This document shows positions 44,774-55,149 of a DNA stretch of 64,000 nucleotides, piece after piece. Position 1 is the first letter of the stretch. Every line of letters begins with the position of its first letter. This stretch comes from Massospora cicadina (taxonomy: Eukaryota > Entomophthoromycota > Entomophthoromycetes > Entomophthorales > Entomophthoraceae): positions 178,885 through 242,884 of the forward strand of contig JAKSZP010014509.1 of the NCBI GenBank assembly GCA_022478985.1, written 5' to 3'. The position numbers were made by a program, and so were the translations under genes. The notes under the pieces are model-generated. The model worked only from the letters and a program-made list of their open reading frames with translations, was not told the origin of the DNA and did not search any database.

Positions 44774-45332
44774 TGTCAGATTTTCAGCGCTGATTAGAAC
44801 ATGACCCCACCTGGGTTGAGTATCTGAAAAATGTGTCCTAACGCCTTTTCTCACCCCAGCGGATTTTCCTTATTAAGCTAGCAACCTGCTTAGGTAATGG
44901 ACCTTTTAACCATTAATAGAAGTTCGCGTTACTTAGAAGGTTAACCTGCAAGTTGCTACCAAAAGCGTTGTCAATGCCTTGCAACTAACAATTAATTCTT
45001 AATCACATGGTGAAAAACTCCAATTGACTCATACAGCATAATGAAATTATCAATTGGTAAAATTAATAATCAAACCATTTTTAATTATTTTTGGGGATTC
45101 TCCCCAGTAGAACATAAGCAATACTGTGGATTCAAATCCCGTTGGATGAGTTAATATCTCATTAGAAATTATAACCAAAAATAGTTAAATATTCCAGGGA
45201 CCATCTAGTACTAAAAAATAGTTAAATATCCCATTATAACTCCCACATCCGCTATGGTAATTCACTCCAGCGGAAAAAGCAGAAAAATTTATAATTGATC
45301 AAGCTGAATTATCTGGCACACTAAAACTCCAA
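44774..45332 (-). repeat. 3' LTR of H, inner part
   Basis: On the minus strand the LTR opens TGTTGGAGTTTTAGTG after the polypurine tract AAAGAGGGGGGA. It runs down to the end of A at 44768 (duplication CATAT). It carries micro-retroposon copy 3. Confidence 0.65.
45197..45213 (+). mobile_element. micro-retroposon copy 3
   Basis: GGGACCATCTAGTACT plus an A-run that merges with the duplication AAAAATAGTTAAATAT (45177-45192 and 45214-45229). Counting three more bases the duplication is 19 bp with one difference (TCC/CCC). Inserted in H's 3' LTR. Confidence 0.88.
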
Positions 45333-46312
45333 CACATCCCCCCTCTTTACCAGATTGTCCAGCAGTAATTAATTCTCAGAAGCAGTCACTGCTTCATTCC
45401 TGGGTCGAGTCAGCCAAAATGGTTTTAAATTTGATCTTGCAGTGTGAATTCTTCTTTTTTCCTTTCTCAATGAATATCTTCAAGCTCCTTTTAATTAGCG
45501 TAAATTCACTTAATCTTCTTCTCACTGCTGCCTCCTTAGAGCGCAGTTCTATGGCACCATACCACGCAGAACTTGTATGGTCAATCTCGCTGATAATATG
45601 TTCCAGAAAGCCTGTATTCCCTCAGGCTGGGCTTCTATAACTCCATGCTGTTTAAGGTTATTCTCAGTTGGCTTCATCAATTCCTTTGTTTCAAAACTCC
45701 CTCAGGCTGGACTCTCTGTTTTTGATCATAGTGAATCTTCTAACCCTCCTTTCTCATGCTCTTAACGGCAGACCCAGTTTTAACATAAGCTGATCCTGCT
45801 AAGAGTTCACAGTCCTTTTAAATTCCGTCGTATTTCATCTTCCTTCTCCTAACTAGACTCTGAAAGGTAGTAACTCTCTCAGATTCTCCTGATTGCGGCA
45901 AAAAATAAAAAAGTCAACATTACATATGCATTTTTTACAATTTTTTTCTTATTTTTGAGGATAATCTCCTTATAATATATATTTTCATATATATATTTTT
46001 CCTTTTGTATATATAATTCTCTTTTTTTGCAATGGACTTACCTATTATCAATAGGTTATAAATACTATTTTGAAACTTAATCAGCAAACTAGTTCAGAGG
46101 CCCTCTTTTTTGAACTTAACCAGCAATTATGGCTCAGTGATCCTCTCTTGAGACATAACCAAGACAAATGGAACTTAACATATTATTAGTAAGTTCAGCG
46201 GTCCCAAGGGAACATTGCAATTATATTTTAATTAGATCCATAACTTTAATTATTTGGTATGGACCCTGTTCACTATATGACCATCCAAGATGTTTTTTAA
46301 TATATAGGCATC
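45333..46312 (-). pseudogene. integrase C-terminus and Pol end of H
   Basis: The minus strand at about 46200-46300 reads KHLGWSYSEQGPYQIIKVMD, which contains the GPY motif. The far end reads VTASEN and DNLVKRGD next to the polypurine tract. The frames between are broken. The same end sequence is seen at 1-66 for element J. Confidence 0.6.
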
Positions 46313-46653
46313 TCTGAAAGTTTTGAATTACACTTCCAATGGGGCAGGTTGTATATCGAAGTTACAGTGGGTGGATTCTCCAAAAATGCAATGAAATAAA
46401 TAAGAAAATACAGGTTAAACTTGACCTAATTTTTATTTTTGAAAAGAGGAAATTTTTATAGGCTTTTTTGAGGGTTTGTAGTCTATCAGAGTGAATTAAT
46501 CTCTGCGCAATCAAATCTTCAATCAGTTGATCAGGATCTGATTGATCATCAACTTTGATAGATTGTGATAGATTGCTCGCTCCTTCTGATGATGTTGGGG
46601 GAATTGAGGAAGGGGATTTTTCAGAGATATGCAAATTTGGTGAAATCCTGACA
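46313..46653 (-). repeat. 3' LTR of element G
   Basis: Minus strand TGTCAGGATTTCACC to CTTTCAGA. Carries a TATAAA-type signal (about 46456). Directly preceded by the terminal stop and the purine-rich TTGAGGTGGTAAG. Confidence 0.92.
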
Positions 46654-46673
46654 CTTACCACCTCAAGATTTGA

Positions 46674-47660
46674 TTACGGTGGAGGATAACTTCTTAAAAA
46701 CCTAGGATGAATATTATTTAACACAATACCAGTATCAGTATGAACAATCAAATATTCTAATCCTTTTCAAAATATAACTCTATAAGGACCAAACCAATTA
46801 GTTCCCAGTTTTTCAGTTCGTCCACCTGGCTGAGAAAGATAATACATAACATAATCTCCAATCTGATATTCAGGTAAGACTGGTTTATGTTGATTGCTTC
46901 ATAGAGTCTCCCTTTGAGTGGTGGTTTCCATTGAATTCATTGCTTGAGCCTGGAGGCAGATAATCTCATCAGCCAAATTTCTCATAACTAAATCGGAATT
47001 TTCTGGGATGCTTTCTTCAAGTATAGTCTGAACACTAGAAGGGACTGAAGGATTCCGCCCATATATACACTTAAATGGGGACATCTTGATAATGCGGTGA
47101 TAATTTATCCAATAAGCAAACAAGGCACTAGGTAAATAAAAATTCCACCGAGTTGGATCAGTTGAGGCCATTTTCCTTAAAATTGAGACCAAGGTTCCAT
47201 TAACTCGTTCAATAGCCCCATTTGTGGATGGATTATATGGGACAACAAATCGCTGAGTAGTGTTAAATAATTTTGATAACTCCTGTATAAGCTGCGAGGT
47301 GAAATTAGTCCCATTATCTGACATAAGGACCTTTGGACATCCATGTTGGGAAATAATATGCTGATATAGGAATAAGGCTGTAGTCTTAGCCAAAGGGGTA
47401 GCAATTGAAATGGCCTCAACCCATTTGGTCAAATGGTCAATGGCCATAATGATATACTGATGACCATGCACTCCTTGAGGAAAAGGCCCTACAACATCAA
47501 TGCTGACTACTTCAAACGCCTTAGTTGGGGAAATGACTTGATGTTGATAAGTAGGGTTGGTAGTTCCATGACGTTTGCAAGTAAGACATGAGTCAAGAGT
47601 CTCCCAAATGAACTCAGTCATGTTGTTCCAATAGTATCAAGTCTTCAACCATTCTTGAGT
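46674..47660 (-). pseudogene. integrase of element G
   Basis: Core open 46899-47621: FIWETLDSCLTCK (zinc Cys pair), VVSIDVVGPFPQGVHGHQYI, MAIDHLTKWVEAISI (catalytic Asp), VLMSDNGTNFTSQL (Asp), YNPSTNGAIERVNGTLVSIL (Glu). The catalytic triad is intact. The tail contains WFGPYRVIF (GPY module, about 46770-46795). TGA stops at 47637, 46899 and 46767; terminal TAA at 46674-46676. Only TGA codons inactivate it. Confidence 0.9.
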
Positions 47661-48500
47661 TTTCTTTAAGCTGCTATGACTGACTTGTTCATGACCTTCC
47701 ATTACAGCGTGAAACCTGGAGTTGGGATGTAGGAAGGGCAACCACTTAGACTTGACTTTCTTATACAAAGCTCCATCTTGAATCATAGTATCCTTGGTAA
47801 TTGATTTTAGATAGGCTCAATCCTCTTCAGTCTCTCAATCCCATAATTCCAGTCATCCAATAAGATTATACAAGCGTTCTTCTTTTTCTGGTTCCAAGGT
47901 CAGAATAGGTAGTCAGGATAACCCATCCGCATTTTGATGCTGAGCTCCTGAGCGATGAACAATGGAAAAATCATAATTTTGCAATCATAAAGCCCAACGG
48001 GCCAACCTCCCATCAGGATCCTTCATATTCTGCAGCCATCATAAGGAGGAATGGTCAGTAATAACGGTGAAATGGGTACCATATAAAAAGGGCCAAAAAT
48101 GCTTGATGGCCAAAATTACCACCAAACATTCCCGCTCAGTAACACTATAATTTTGTTCAGCCTTTGACAAAGTTTTGCTATAGTAAGCAACAGGATGATC
48201 CTTATTTTCTTCATCACACTGAGATAAAATAGCCCCAATAGCGACATTGCTTGCATCCATATGTAGAAAGAAAGGCTTATCAAACTGGGGGTGAATTAGA
48301 ACAGGTGCCTTCATCAAGGCGGTATGCAGAGAATTGAAAGACTGTTCTTGAGCTGATCCCCACTTGAAAGACACTCCTTTTTGCAATAGATAAAATAAGG
48401 GTTCAGCCATATCAGCAAAGTTGGGAATAAATTGCTGGTAATACCCAACCATACTGAGAAAGACTTGAATATCATGTAAAGAAGAGGGAGGAGGCATCTG
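47661..48500 (-). pseudogene. RNase H of element G
   Basis: FFLHMDASNVAIGAILSQCD, HPVAYYSKTLSKAEQNYSVT, ERECLVVILAIKHFWPFLYG, FTVITDHSSL, then TGA (48039), WLQNMKD, WAL-TGA-LQNYDF (47985), ADGLS-TGA-LP (47913). Catalytic DAS and TDH are present. At ADGLS-x-LP and WAL-x-LQ related elements have Arg, so the TGA most likely derive from CGA. Confidence 0.88.
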
Positions 48501-49090
48501 TTGGATGGCTTGAACTTTGTCTGCAAGGGGTCAAATCCCTTTAGCTGAAACCTGATGTCCTAAGAAGTCCATTTCATTTTGAAAGAATGAGCACTTGGAG
48601 GGCTTGAGTTTTAAGGAAGAGCCCCAAATTTGGCTGAAAACTTCTTTTAAATGGTTTAAATGCTCAGTAAAGGTTTTGGAAAACATGGTAATGTCATCAA
48701 GATATACCAGAACACAAGTAAGCTTTAAATCCTGGAGCATACTGTCCATGGCCCTTTGGAAAGTTGTGGGGGCATTGCTTAGGCCTTGAGGCATGTGAGT
48801 TGGTTCAAACAACCCTTCACTCAATATCAGGGCACACTTGGCACAATCTTCTGGAGACAGTTCAATTTGCCAATATCCACTGGCTAAGTCCATGGCCTGA
48901 AAATAGGTGGATCCAGCCAACAATCTAAGAGAATCATCAATCCTAGGTAAGGGATAACAGTCCCATCAGGTAATAGCATTCAATCGACAATAATCCATCA
49001 CAACTTGATGAGAACCATCTTTCTTCTTAACCAACAACAATGGGGATGCCCAGGGACTATTGGAGGGTTTCAATAATCCAGCCTCCAGCA
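48501..49090 (-). pseudogene. reverse transcriptase of element G
   Basis: YPLPRIDDSLRLLAGSTYF, FQAMDLASGYWQIELSPED, THMPQGLSNAPTTFQRAMD, LVYLDDITMFSKTFTEHLNH (YLDD at 48693-48704 intact), SLKLKPSKCSFFQNEMDFLG. TGA at 48966 and 48531. A frameshift near 49090 separates it from the upstream Pol part. Confidence 0.9.
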
Positions 49091-49678
49091 ATTGATTCTT
49101 TCCTCCTTAGTAACCTGGGCTTCTTCTACTTTGGATTTACAATAGGGCTTCGCACAGATAGGAAGGTGATCACCAGTTTCAACAGTGTGCACTACACCTT
49201 TCATCTTCCCAAAATTGTAAGTATGCCTAGCAAAAATGTCGGAATATTTGTCCAATAATTGAAGCACTTGTTTCTCCTGTTCCTTAGAGAGATGTTTCCT
49301 AATAGCAGGTCCCACAGTAAGGATTTCCTGATCACTCTCCAATCCAAAGTCTTGTAAACTCCCAAAGGGTTTAACATCATAGATACAAGATAAGGGTAAC
49401 AGCTTGACATAAGCAATTGGGTGCTCTTGATCTACCAGTTTTGGCACATCAGTAAGGTTCGCTAGTAAGACAGATAAAGAGCCTGAATAAGCATAATCCA
49501 ATATTCCAGGACAAGGCAAGAGTTCTTTGGCAGAAGGATTGACAGTGCCCTGGACTTGTAGCAAATGCCCCTTGGGAATCAAAAAGTGCAAAGAAGTATT
49601 AATGATCACTTGTGATTTTGGTGGAATAACTAATTTCTCAGGAGAAAAAGTAGGCATTCCCTCTTCAATATCAGCCAT
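49091..49678 (-). pseudogene. Pol linker of element G
   Basis: Open frame between protease and RT (to 49678, in phase with Gag-protease): IPPKSQVIINTSLHFLIPKG, YAYSGSLSVLLANLTDV, EQEKQVLQLLDKYSDIF (the usual lead-in to RT). The last part, HLPICAKPYCKSKVEEAQV, precedes the frameshift. Counterparts occur in A at 29160-29500. Confidence 0.75.
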
Positions 49679-49765
49679 GGTAGGAGGTAATTTTACATGA
49701 GGATCTTCAACCTGATACTGAAGTGAATAAGACCTTTTAGTTCCTTCTAGCAGACATAACTGACG

Positions 49766-50992
49766 TCAAGTGGAAGCATGATCAGATAAAAGTAAGGGAA
49801 CACAATACCCCAAGAGAGACAATGACGAGTCAGGGTAGTTGATAATTCCATCAAATTCTCGTAAAAATTGAGTTCCCAAGAGTAGGTCATAACTCAAATT
49901 ATCGAGCACAATCGCTGGAATGGTAAAGGTTAATTTCCAAATTTTCAGAGGAAGGGATGAAAAAGCTCCAATAGACCGAGTACTCTGAGGGCTGGCGGTG
50001 CCATATTCTTCATAATGAGAAATATTGGGGGTTAATTTGATCTGTTTGACCAATTTGGAGGAGACAACATTCACTGGGGATCCAGTATCTATGATAGCCT
50101 TGGCATTGATTTGATTTACTCGGAAATTAATTCGGGTAATGGTGCTTCCAAACTGAGAGGATAATGCCAATAAGGAGGGCAAGGAATAAGAAGAATGGTC
50201 ATCTTTATTACACTCAATTGAACTTTGCTGCTCTTGCTGCGCACTCACATCATTATCAAGGTGAAGAATCTTATTGGTCTTATCTCTTTTCTTTTTTTCA
50301 TCTGCTTCCTTTTTAAAACAACGATCCTCAGTATGAAAGTAGCGATGACAGTAATTACACTGGATTGCTCTAGTGTTCTCAGGCATGGCAAAGACTTTGG
50401 GCTGACTAGGTCTAGGAGACTCATAAACTTGGGGTTTTTTGGAGAATTGAGGGGGCAACTCCAATAAGGCCTCCTTAATATCCAAAATACTTTGGAAATT
50501 CTTTTTGACACTGATCAGATAAACTTGCATTTGCGTCCTAGTAGTAAAGGCTGACAGAACTGCAGTTATTGCATCATCCAAGTTTAACTGACCACAGGCT
50601 ACAAGAGTTTGAGCTTCCCAATAGAACCAATGAGCAAAGTCCTTAATAGATTCATTTAAGTGGGGCTGTATACCCATAAAGGCCTGTTTTTGCGAAGATA
50701 GGGTCTGCTCACTTCCAAATTCTTTGATCAATGCTTCTTTGACTTGAGCCCAAGTAGAGCAAGTCATTAAGTGGGGAACCATAATATCTTGAGCCAATTG
50801 AGTAAGGCAATTAGGCAAGTAATTCATCTTTTGGTGATCCGTGGCCTCACTTAATGCCTTTTCATACAGATATAGAAAGGCGATAATGCTGCCTTCCCCT
50901 GGGGAGTATTTGTCCTTGAATACTGGCTTGAAACTCATGGGAGCATTGGTAGTCAAAACATGCACTCCAGGTTGTTCAGATTGAGTAGACAC
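49766..50992 (-). pseudogene. capsid, nucleocapsid and protease of element G (408 codons open)
   Basis: The longest open stretch in the window. Near residues 21-35 is FKPVFKDKYSPGEGS, the capsid start motif shared with E. A zinc knuckle CNYCHRYFHTEDRC (residues 212-225, CX2CX4HX4C) binds element RNA. The protease follows with AIIDTGSPVNVVSSKL (DTG at 302-304) and LLLGTQFLREFDGI. All key residues are present. It is the middle of one longer Gag-Pol frame: TGA at 51107 and at 49766 bound it. The capsid, knuckle and protease order is the normal Ty3 layout. Confidence 0.88.
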
Positions 50993-51106
50993 ATAAGAGG
51001 CAGAATCTGAAGCTTGAGAAGAAAATTGAGGGTAAGGACCAACAGCTTCCGTCCAAATTTTGTTAATCCGTCGATTCAGGTCTGCATGCCCTACTTTTTC
51101 ATCTAG

Positions 51107-52279
51107 TCAGCGAGATAGCTCAAAAATCTGTTCCTGTTGTGCATTGTACTTGAGTTCCAGAGTCTCGATTTTCGCTTGGAGCAATTCCCCTTTTGATTCA
51201 CAAGCATGTAATAAGATATCAGTGTCCTTGGCCCACTTTCCAAAATTGATCAATTCATTGGACAAGGACTGCAGAGTCAAAAGGGGGTCAATTGGTACCC
51301 CATCAGGGGTTAGGTTGCATTCTTTGGCCACCTTAGAGAATTGTTCATGTAAGTGGGTCATCATGTTCATGAGAGAGCTGATAAATTTGAATGATAAGAG
51401 GTCTGAATGACCATCAGCGCCTGGAGGTCCACGAGGTCCATCAGCTCCAGGGGGTCCACGAGGCCCTACACCTCCAGGTGGCCCACGAGGTCCTTCTACC
51501 CCAGGAGGACCCATATTTCCAGAGGTTTTCTCTACTTCATTGACCCAAAACTGAATTTCTGAGTACAATTGTTCCAATTGAAAAAGACAGGTTCTAATTT
51601 CTTCCTCCATTGATTGACTATTCTCAGAGAGTTGGGAAACACCCTCTCTCCATTCCTTCTGGATCTCTTGAACCTTTTTTGGAAACTGTACATCAATAAA
51701 ATTTGATATCCCATGATCAAACTGAATGAGCTGCTGTTGTACTTCGTTGAGGGAAGTTTGATTATTAATAATAGCATCACAATTATCTCAGCTAAACTCG
51801 GAGGCTGACTTGAAAAACTCAGAAATATAATTATTCAAGGATTGGAGTCCTTCTAGTAAATTGAGCATCCCTTGATGGTGCATTCCAACTACAGGTAGCA
51901 AGTGGTATAATGTAGGATGTACAAGTTGTTGTAGATATTGTTTGGAGCCAATCCCTGGCATTTGAGAGGTTTGCAGCACTTCTCACAATATAGAAGGTAC
52001 TGCATTCAATCAAGATTGGGTAGAACGTATTCCAGGGATTAGAGCCCCTTCAAGTAATTGATTGATGATATTTTGCAAGGCCTCAGGTGGAATTTGAAAG
52101 TCTGAGGCAAAACTTAAGTTAGGATTATAGAATTCCAAGTTGGCCTGAAATTCCAACGTGGAGGGTAATCTTGGGATTTGGGCTCCAATTGAAGGGACCC
52201 ATCGTAAAATACTGCCTTGCTCTTGATCTTGAGCCTCGTCAGGCGAAAATTGAGAATCCATGGTGATAGACGTGGTCAC
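51107..52279 (-). pseudogene. N-terminal Gag of element G with coiled coil and collagen-like repeat
   Basis: Same frame as the 408-codon part. It starts near 52279 (first Mets MTTSITMDSQF) and is interrupted by TGA at 52010, 51983, 51788 and 51107. Helical, Gln/Glu-rich segments (LNEVQQQLIQFD, VQEIQKEWREGVSQLSE) precede the collagen-like block at 51404-51511. The block is followed by another helical, probably coiled-coil segment (HLHEQFSKVAKE, LLQAKIETLELKYNAQQEQI). A trimeric coiled coil plus collagen arrangement is plausible but inferred. Confidence 0.85.
51404..51511 (-). other. collagen-like Gly-X-Y block in Gag of G
   Basis: Twelve uninterrupted Gly-X-Y triplets (residues 34-69 of the open stretch that starts at 51610), e.g. 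GPPGVEGPRGPPG and GADGPRGPPGAD. Pro is frequent at the X and Y positions and Arg at Y, as in triple-helix formers. The DNA repeats in units of 18-27 bp (CCACGAGGxCC on the plus strand). Confidence 0.93.
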
Positions 52280-52298
52280 TGGTGCATAACTCAGAGAG

Positions 52299-52316
52299 CC
52301 CCTGTAGTGAGCACCA
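52299..52316 (-). promoter_or_regulatory. primer-binding site of element G
   Basis: Minus strand TGGTGCTCACTACAGGGG, one base after the 5' LTR; identical over 17 bases to E's PBS. Confidence 0.88.
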
Positions 52317-52317
52317 G

Positions 52318-52657
52318 TCTGGAAGTTTTAAATTACACTTCCAATGGGGCAGGTTGTATCTCAAAGTTACACTGGGCGGATTCTCCAAAAATGCAATGAA
52401 GTAAATAAGAAAATACAGGTTAAACTTGACCTAACTTTTATTTTCGAAAAGAGGAAATATTTATAGGCTTTTTTATGGTTTGTAATCTATCAGAGTGAAT
52501 GAATCTCTGCGCAATCAAATCTTCAATCAGTTGATTGGGATCTGATTGATCATCAACTTTGATAGATTGTGATAGATTGCTTGCTCCTTCCAATGATGTC
52601 AGGGGAATTGAGGAAGGGGATTTTTTGGAGATATGAAAATTTGGTGAAATCCTGACA
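52318..52657 (-). repeat. 5' LTR of element G
   Basis: Partner of 46313-46653 with few visible differences. Minus strand starts TGTCAGGATTTC and ends CTTCCAGA before C + PBS. Confidence 0.92.
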
Positions 52658-55100
52658 GCGTCTTTTTTTCAGAGCCTTGTGGCTAGAGGTCCATTGACTT
52701 TTTCTAAAATTACATTTGTTTCTGGATGGTAAGGGATGGACACCACTCCTCAGATTCCCATTAATTCATTCAAACTTGAGAGACATAGGACATAAAGCTG
52801 GTTTAGTTATCACTTAGTATACTTGCAGGAGTCCATGCTAGTATACTACTTGGTCCAGTATGAATCTCGCAGTGTTCATAGCATCTTCTTTTTCTCAAGG
52901 ACTTCATCTTGAACCCGTTTAGTCAGATGGTCTACCATGACTAAAGTATACTTTATCCCCAGTACTAACATAGAGGTCCCATAAAATCTATTGACACCGT
53001 GTGCCAAGCAAACTCATGGCGTATTAACTGGTATCACATTACGTTCTTATGGGGCTTGTGGAGTTGACATTCCATGAAACAGGCTAAATAATCCGCGAAA
53101 ATTGTAATTTATTAATTTTTAGTAGTACTACTAGCGTAGATGGTCCATTGTTTTTCTTAGGTCACCATGACATATGACTTTGTGTGAAGCTTGAATAAGT
53201 TCTGAGCATTCCGAAGTTTTAGGGAATAAGCCCCATTTTCCATCAATTGAATTATACAGCTGTCCGTTCTTCATCTTGATATTTCCCATCTCTTTATTCT
53301 GCGCGCTTTGGATCTCCTGGGATCTCCCCAATATTTTCTTCATTAATTTGTTGGGATAATTCATTTACTTGTTGGTACACAACTTGAACGGCAGGTAATT
53401 TCAATAATCCATCAGCATTCTAATGTGCTGATCCTGCTTGGTGTATAATCTTGAAATCATAAGCAAGAAGTTTCAAAGCCCATTGATACAGTCGCCCCTC
53501 TAGTTCTTTAAATTTATGCAACCAGCGTAGAGATGAGTGGTCACTGACGACCTTAAGATGTGTCTCATTAATATACTATTGATTGTTTTCAGCTGTATAC
53601 CACCAAAAAGTATTCACGCACCATCACAGTCTAGTTTTTTTTATCTAAAATCAATGTCAGACTCACATACTCCACAAAATTTCTTCCCCATCATCGTCTT
53701 CTTGATTTAAAATGGCTCTGATTGCCATTAATGAGGCATCCATCTGAATAATAAACTCCCAAAAAGGTGGGTATTTCAGAACAGGATTAGTCATTAGATA
53801 ACTCCTGAGCTCAATGAACGCTTCTTGGGCTCCTCATTACACACAAAATTTCTTTATTCAGATCATTCAGTAGGTAAAATAGTGGTTTGGAAATTCTGAC
53901 AAAACTTTTTTAAATCAGTTTAGTAGATGGCCATCCCAATAAAGACTTGTATGTCCAGAAAACTCAATGAAATTGACATCCATTCATTGGCTAATATGTT
54001 CTACAGCTGCATTTGTAATCTACTGGAGTTTATCACAAACCCTGTATAATCTATCTCATTCTTGAAATAATTAGCATTTTCTTGGCTTGATTTTATATTC
54101 TTCATCAATAGGCAATTTAACACTTCCTCCAAGCTTTCCAAGCAATTGATAAATGTCCTACTGAATACATCAATATCATACAATTACACCAAATTTACAA
54201 AACTTTAGGTCACCCAAGATAGAATCCATGTCCATCTGGAAAGTCGCTGGCGCATTACACAATTCCTGGGGCATCCTTATTGACTGGTAAAATCCTTGTG
54301 TGGTAATTATCACACTTCTCTTAATCTTCTTTTGGCACGTCTATATGCCAATAAACTGAGATCAAATCCATCGCTGAAAAGAAAATGGCTTTCCCTGTGC
54401 AATCAAGTGCGTTGTCTATCCTCAGCAGCGGTTACAAATCCTTCTCAGTGATTTTATTCACCTGGAAAAATTTACCAATCAATCTGATTCTTCCTTTTTC
54501 ATAACAATAAGTCTTTAGGATCACACATGAACTTGATGACTTTATAAAAAGCCCATGCTCAATCAGTTTACTGATTTATTCACTTATTATTGCTTCAGCA
54601 GCCTTGGATCAGCTGACAGATCGCATTTGTATTGGTGATATTCCCCAGTGTCAACTTTTTAATCACATTTTTAGTGCATCCAAGGTTATAATCATCCTGG
54701 GAAAATGTCACCCAATATTTCTCAAATAATCATAGTACTTCTTCCTGCTGTTGTTAAATTAACCTAGTCAGTTGTTCTCAATCTACCATTATGTTAATGT
54801 TTTTGCAGCATCCACTGGTAAGCCTATCCATACTAGTGTTCCAAAGTTATGTAACTCTCTGATTTCTACTGTTGAAATTAGATGAGCAAACACATTAAAT
54901 TTTTTTCCCACTTTCATCGAGTTTTTACTAAGGTTGGCCAGTAGTACTAAGATTTCACCATGTTATGGCATTATAATCCCCTGAGCTACCCAAGGCTCCA
55001 ATCTCAAATTTATTCCATGGGTGACGACTTCTCCATATAATTGTTTTAATAGTTCTAACATTAACCCTGTGGGACTTCTCTTTCTTCTTGGAGTAAGTTT
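52658..55100 (-). pseudogene. RT-RNase H-integrase N-terminal part of H
   Basis: From high to low coordinates: linker and RT with MPQELCNAPATFQMDMDSIL (about 54215-54275), YDIDVFSRTFINCLESLEEV (about 54125-54183, the YLDD block reduced to YDID), then RNase H (about 53400-53830). The integrase zinc module ASHKVICHGDLRKTMDHLR (about 53131-53190) follows, then the core up to G's insertion. Very many stops. This is the most decayed of the assignable elements. Confidence 0.7.
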
Positions 55101-55149
55101 CCAAGAAAAATTACACAGATTAATAAAATAAATCCAAATCGCCTGTTGT

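Larger units (their letters stand above)
46313..52657 (-). mobile_element. element G: best-preserved Gypsy element, inserted in H integrase
   Basis: 6.3 kb, minus strand. LTRs of about 340 bp are at 46313-46653 and 52318-52657. The flanks GCATC (46308-46312) and GCGTC (52658-52662) form a 5-bp duplication with one transition. One Gag-Pol frame runs from 52279 to a terminal TAA at 46674. It is interrupted by a single frameshift near 49090 and at least 15 TGA codons, with no internal TAA or TAG. Hence it is the youngest large element here. Confidence 0.94.
25198..55100 (-). mobile_element. element H: old Gypsy element split by A and by G
   Basis: H is a minus-strand element in pieces. Its 3' LTR is 25198-25686 plus 44774-45332 (A inserted between). 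The integrase C-terminus is 45333-46312, and the rest of integrase, RNase H, RT and linker is 52658 to about 55100 (G inserted between 46312 and 52658). The GPY module at about 46220-46270 and the zinc module at about 53150-53240 fall on opposite sides of G, in the right order. H ends at about 55.1 kb next to a GC-rich island; no Gag or 5' LTR was found. Confidence 0.75.

Noticed and set aside
51404..51511. Plain minisatellite instead of a protein feature
   Set aside because: The repeat keeps frame within a 167-codon open stretch and a diverged version with different codons is at the same place in Gag of A.
46674..52279. Genetic code in which TGA is read as an amino acid
   Set aside because: All TGA lie in a transposon; the two clearest sites have Arg in relatives, and CpG C-to-T change from CGA explains them. 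Other elements here carry all three stops, and the host gene model ends in TGA.
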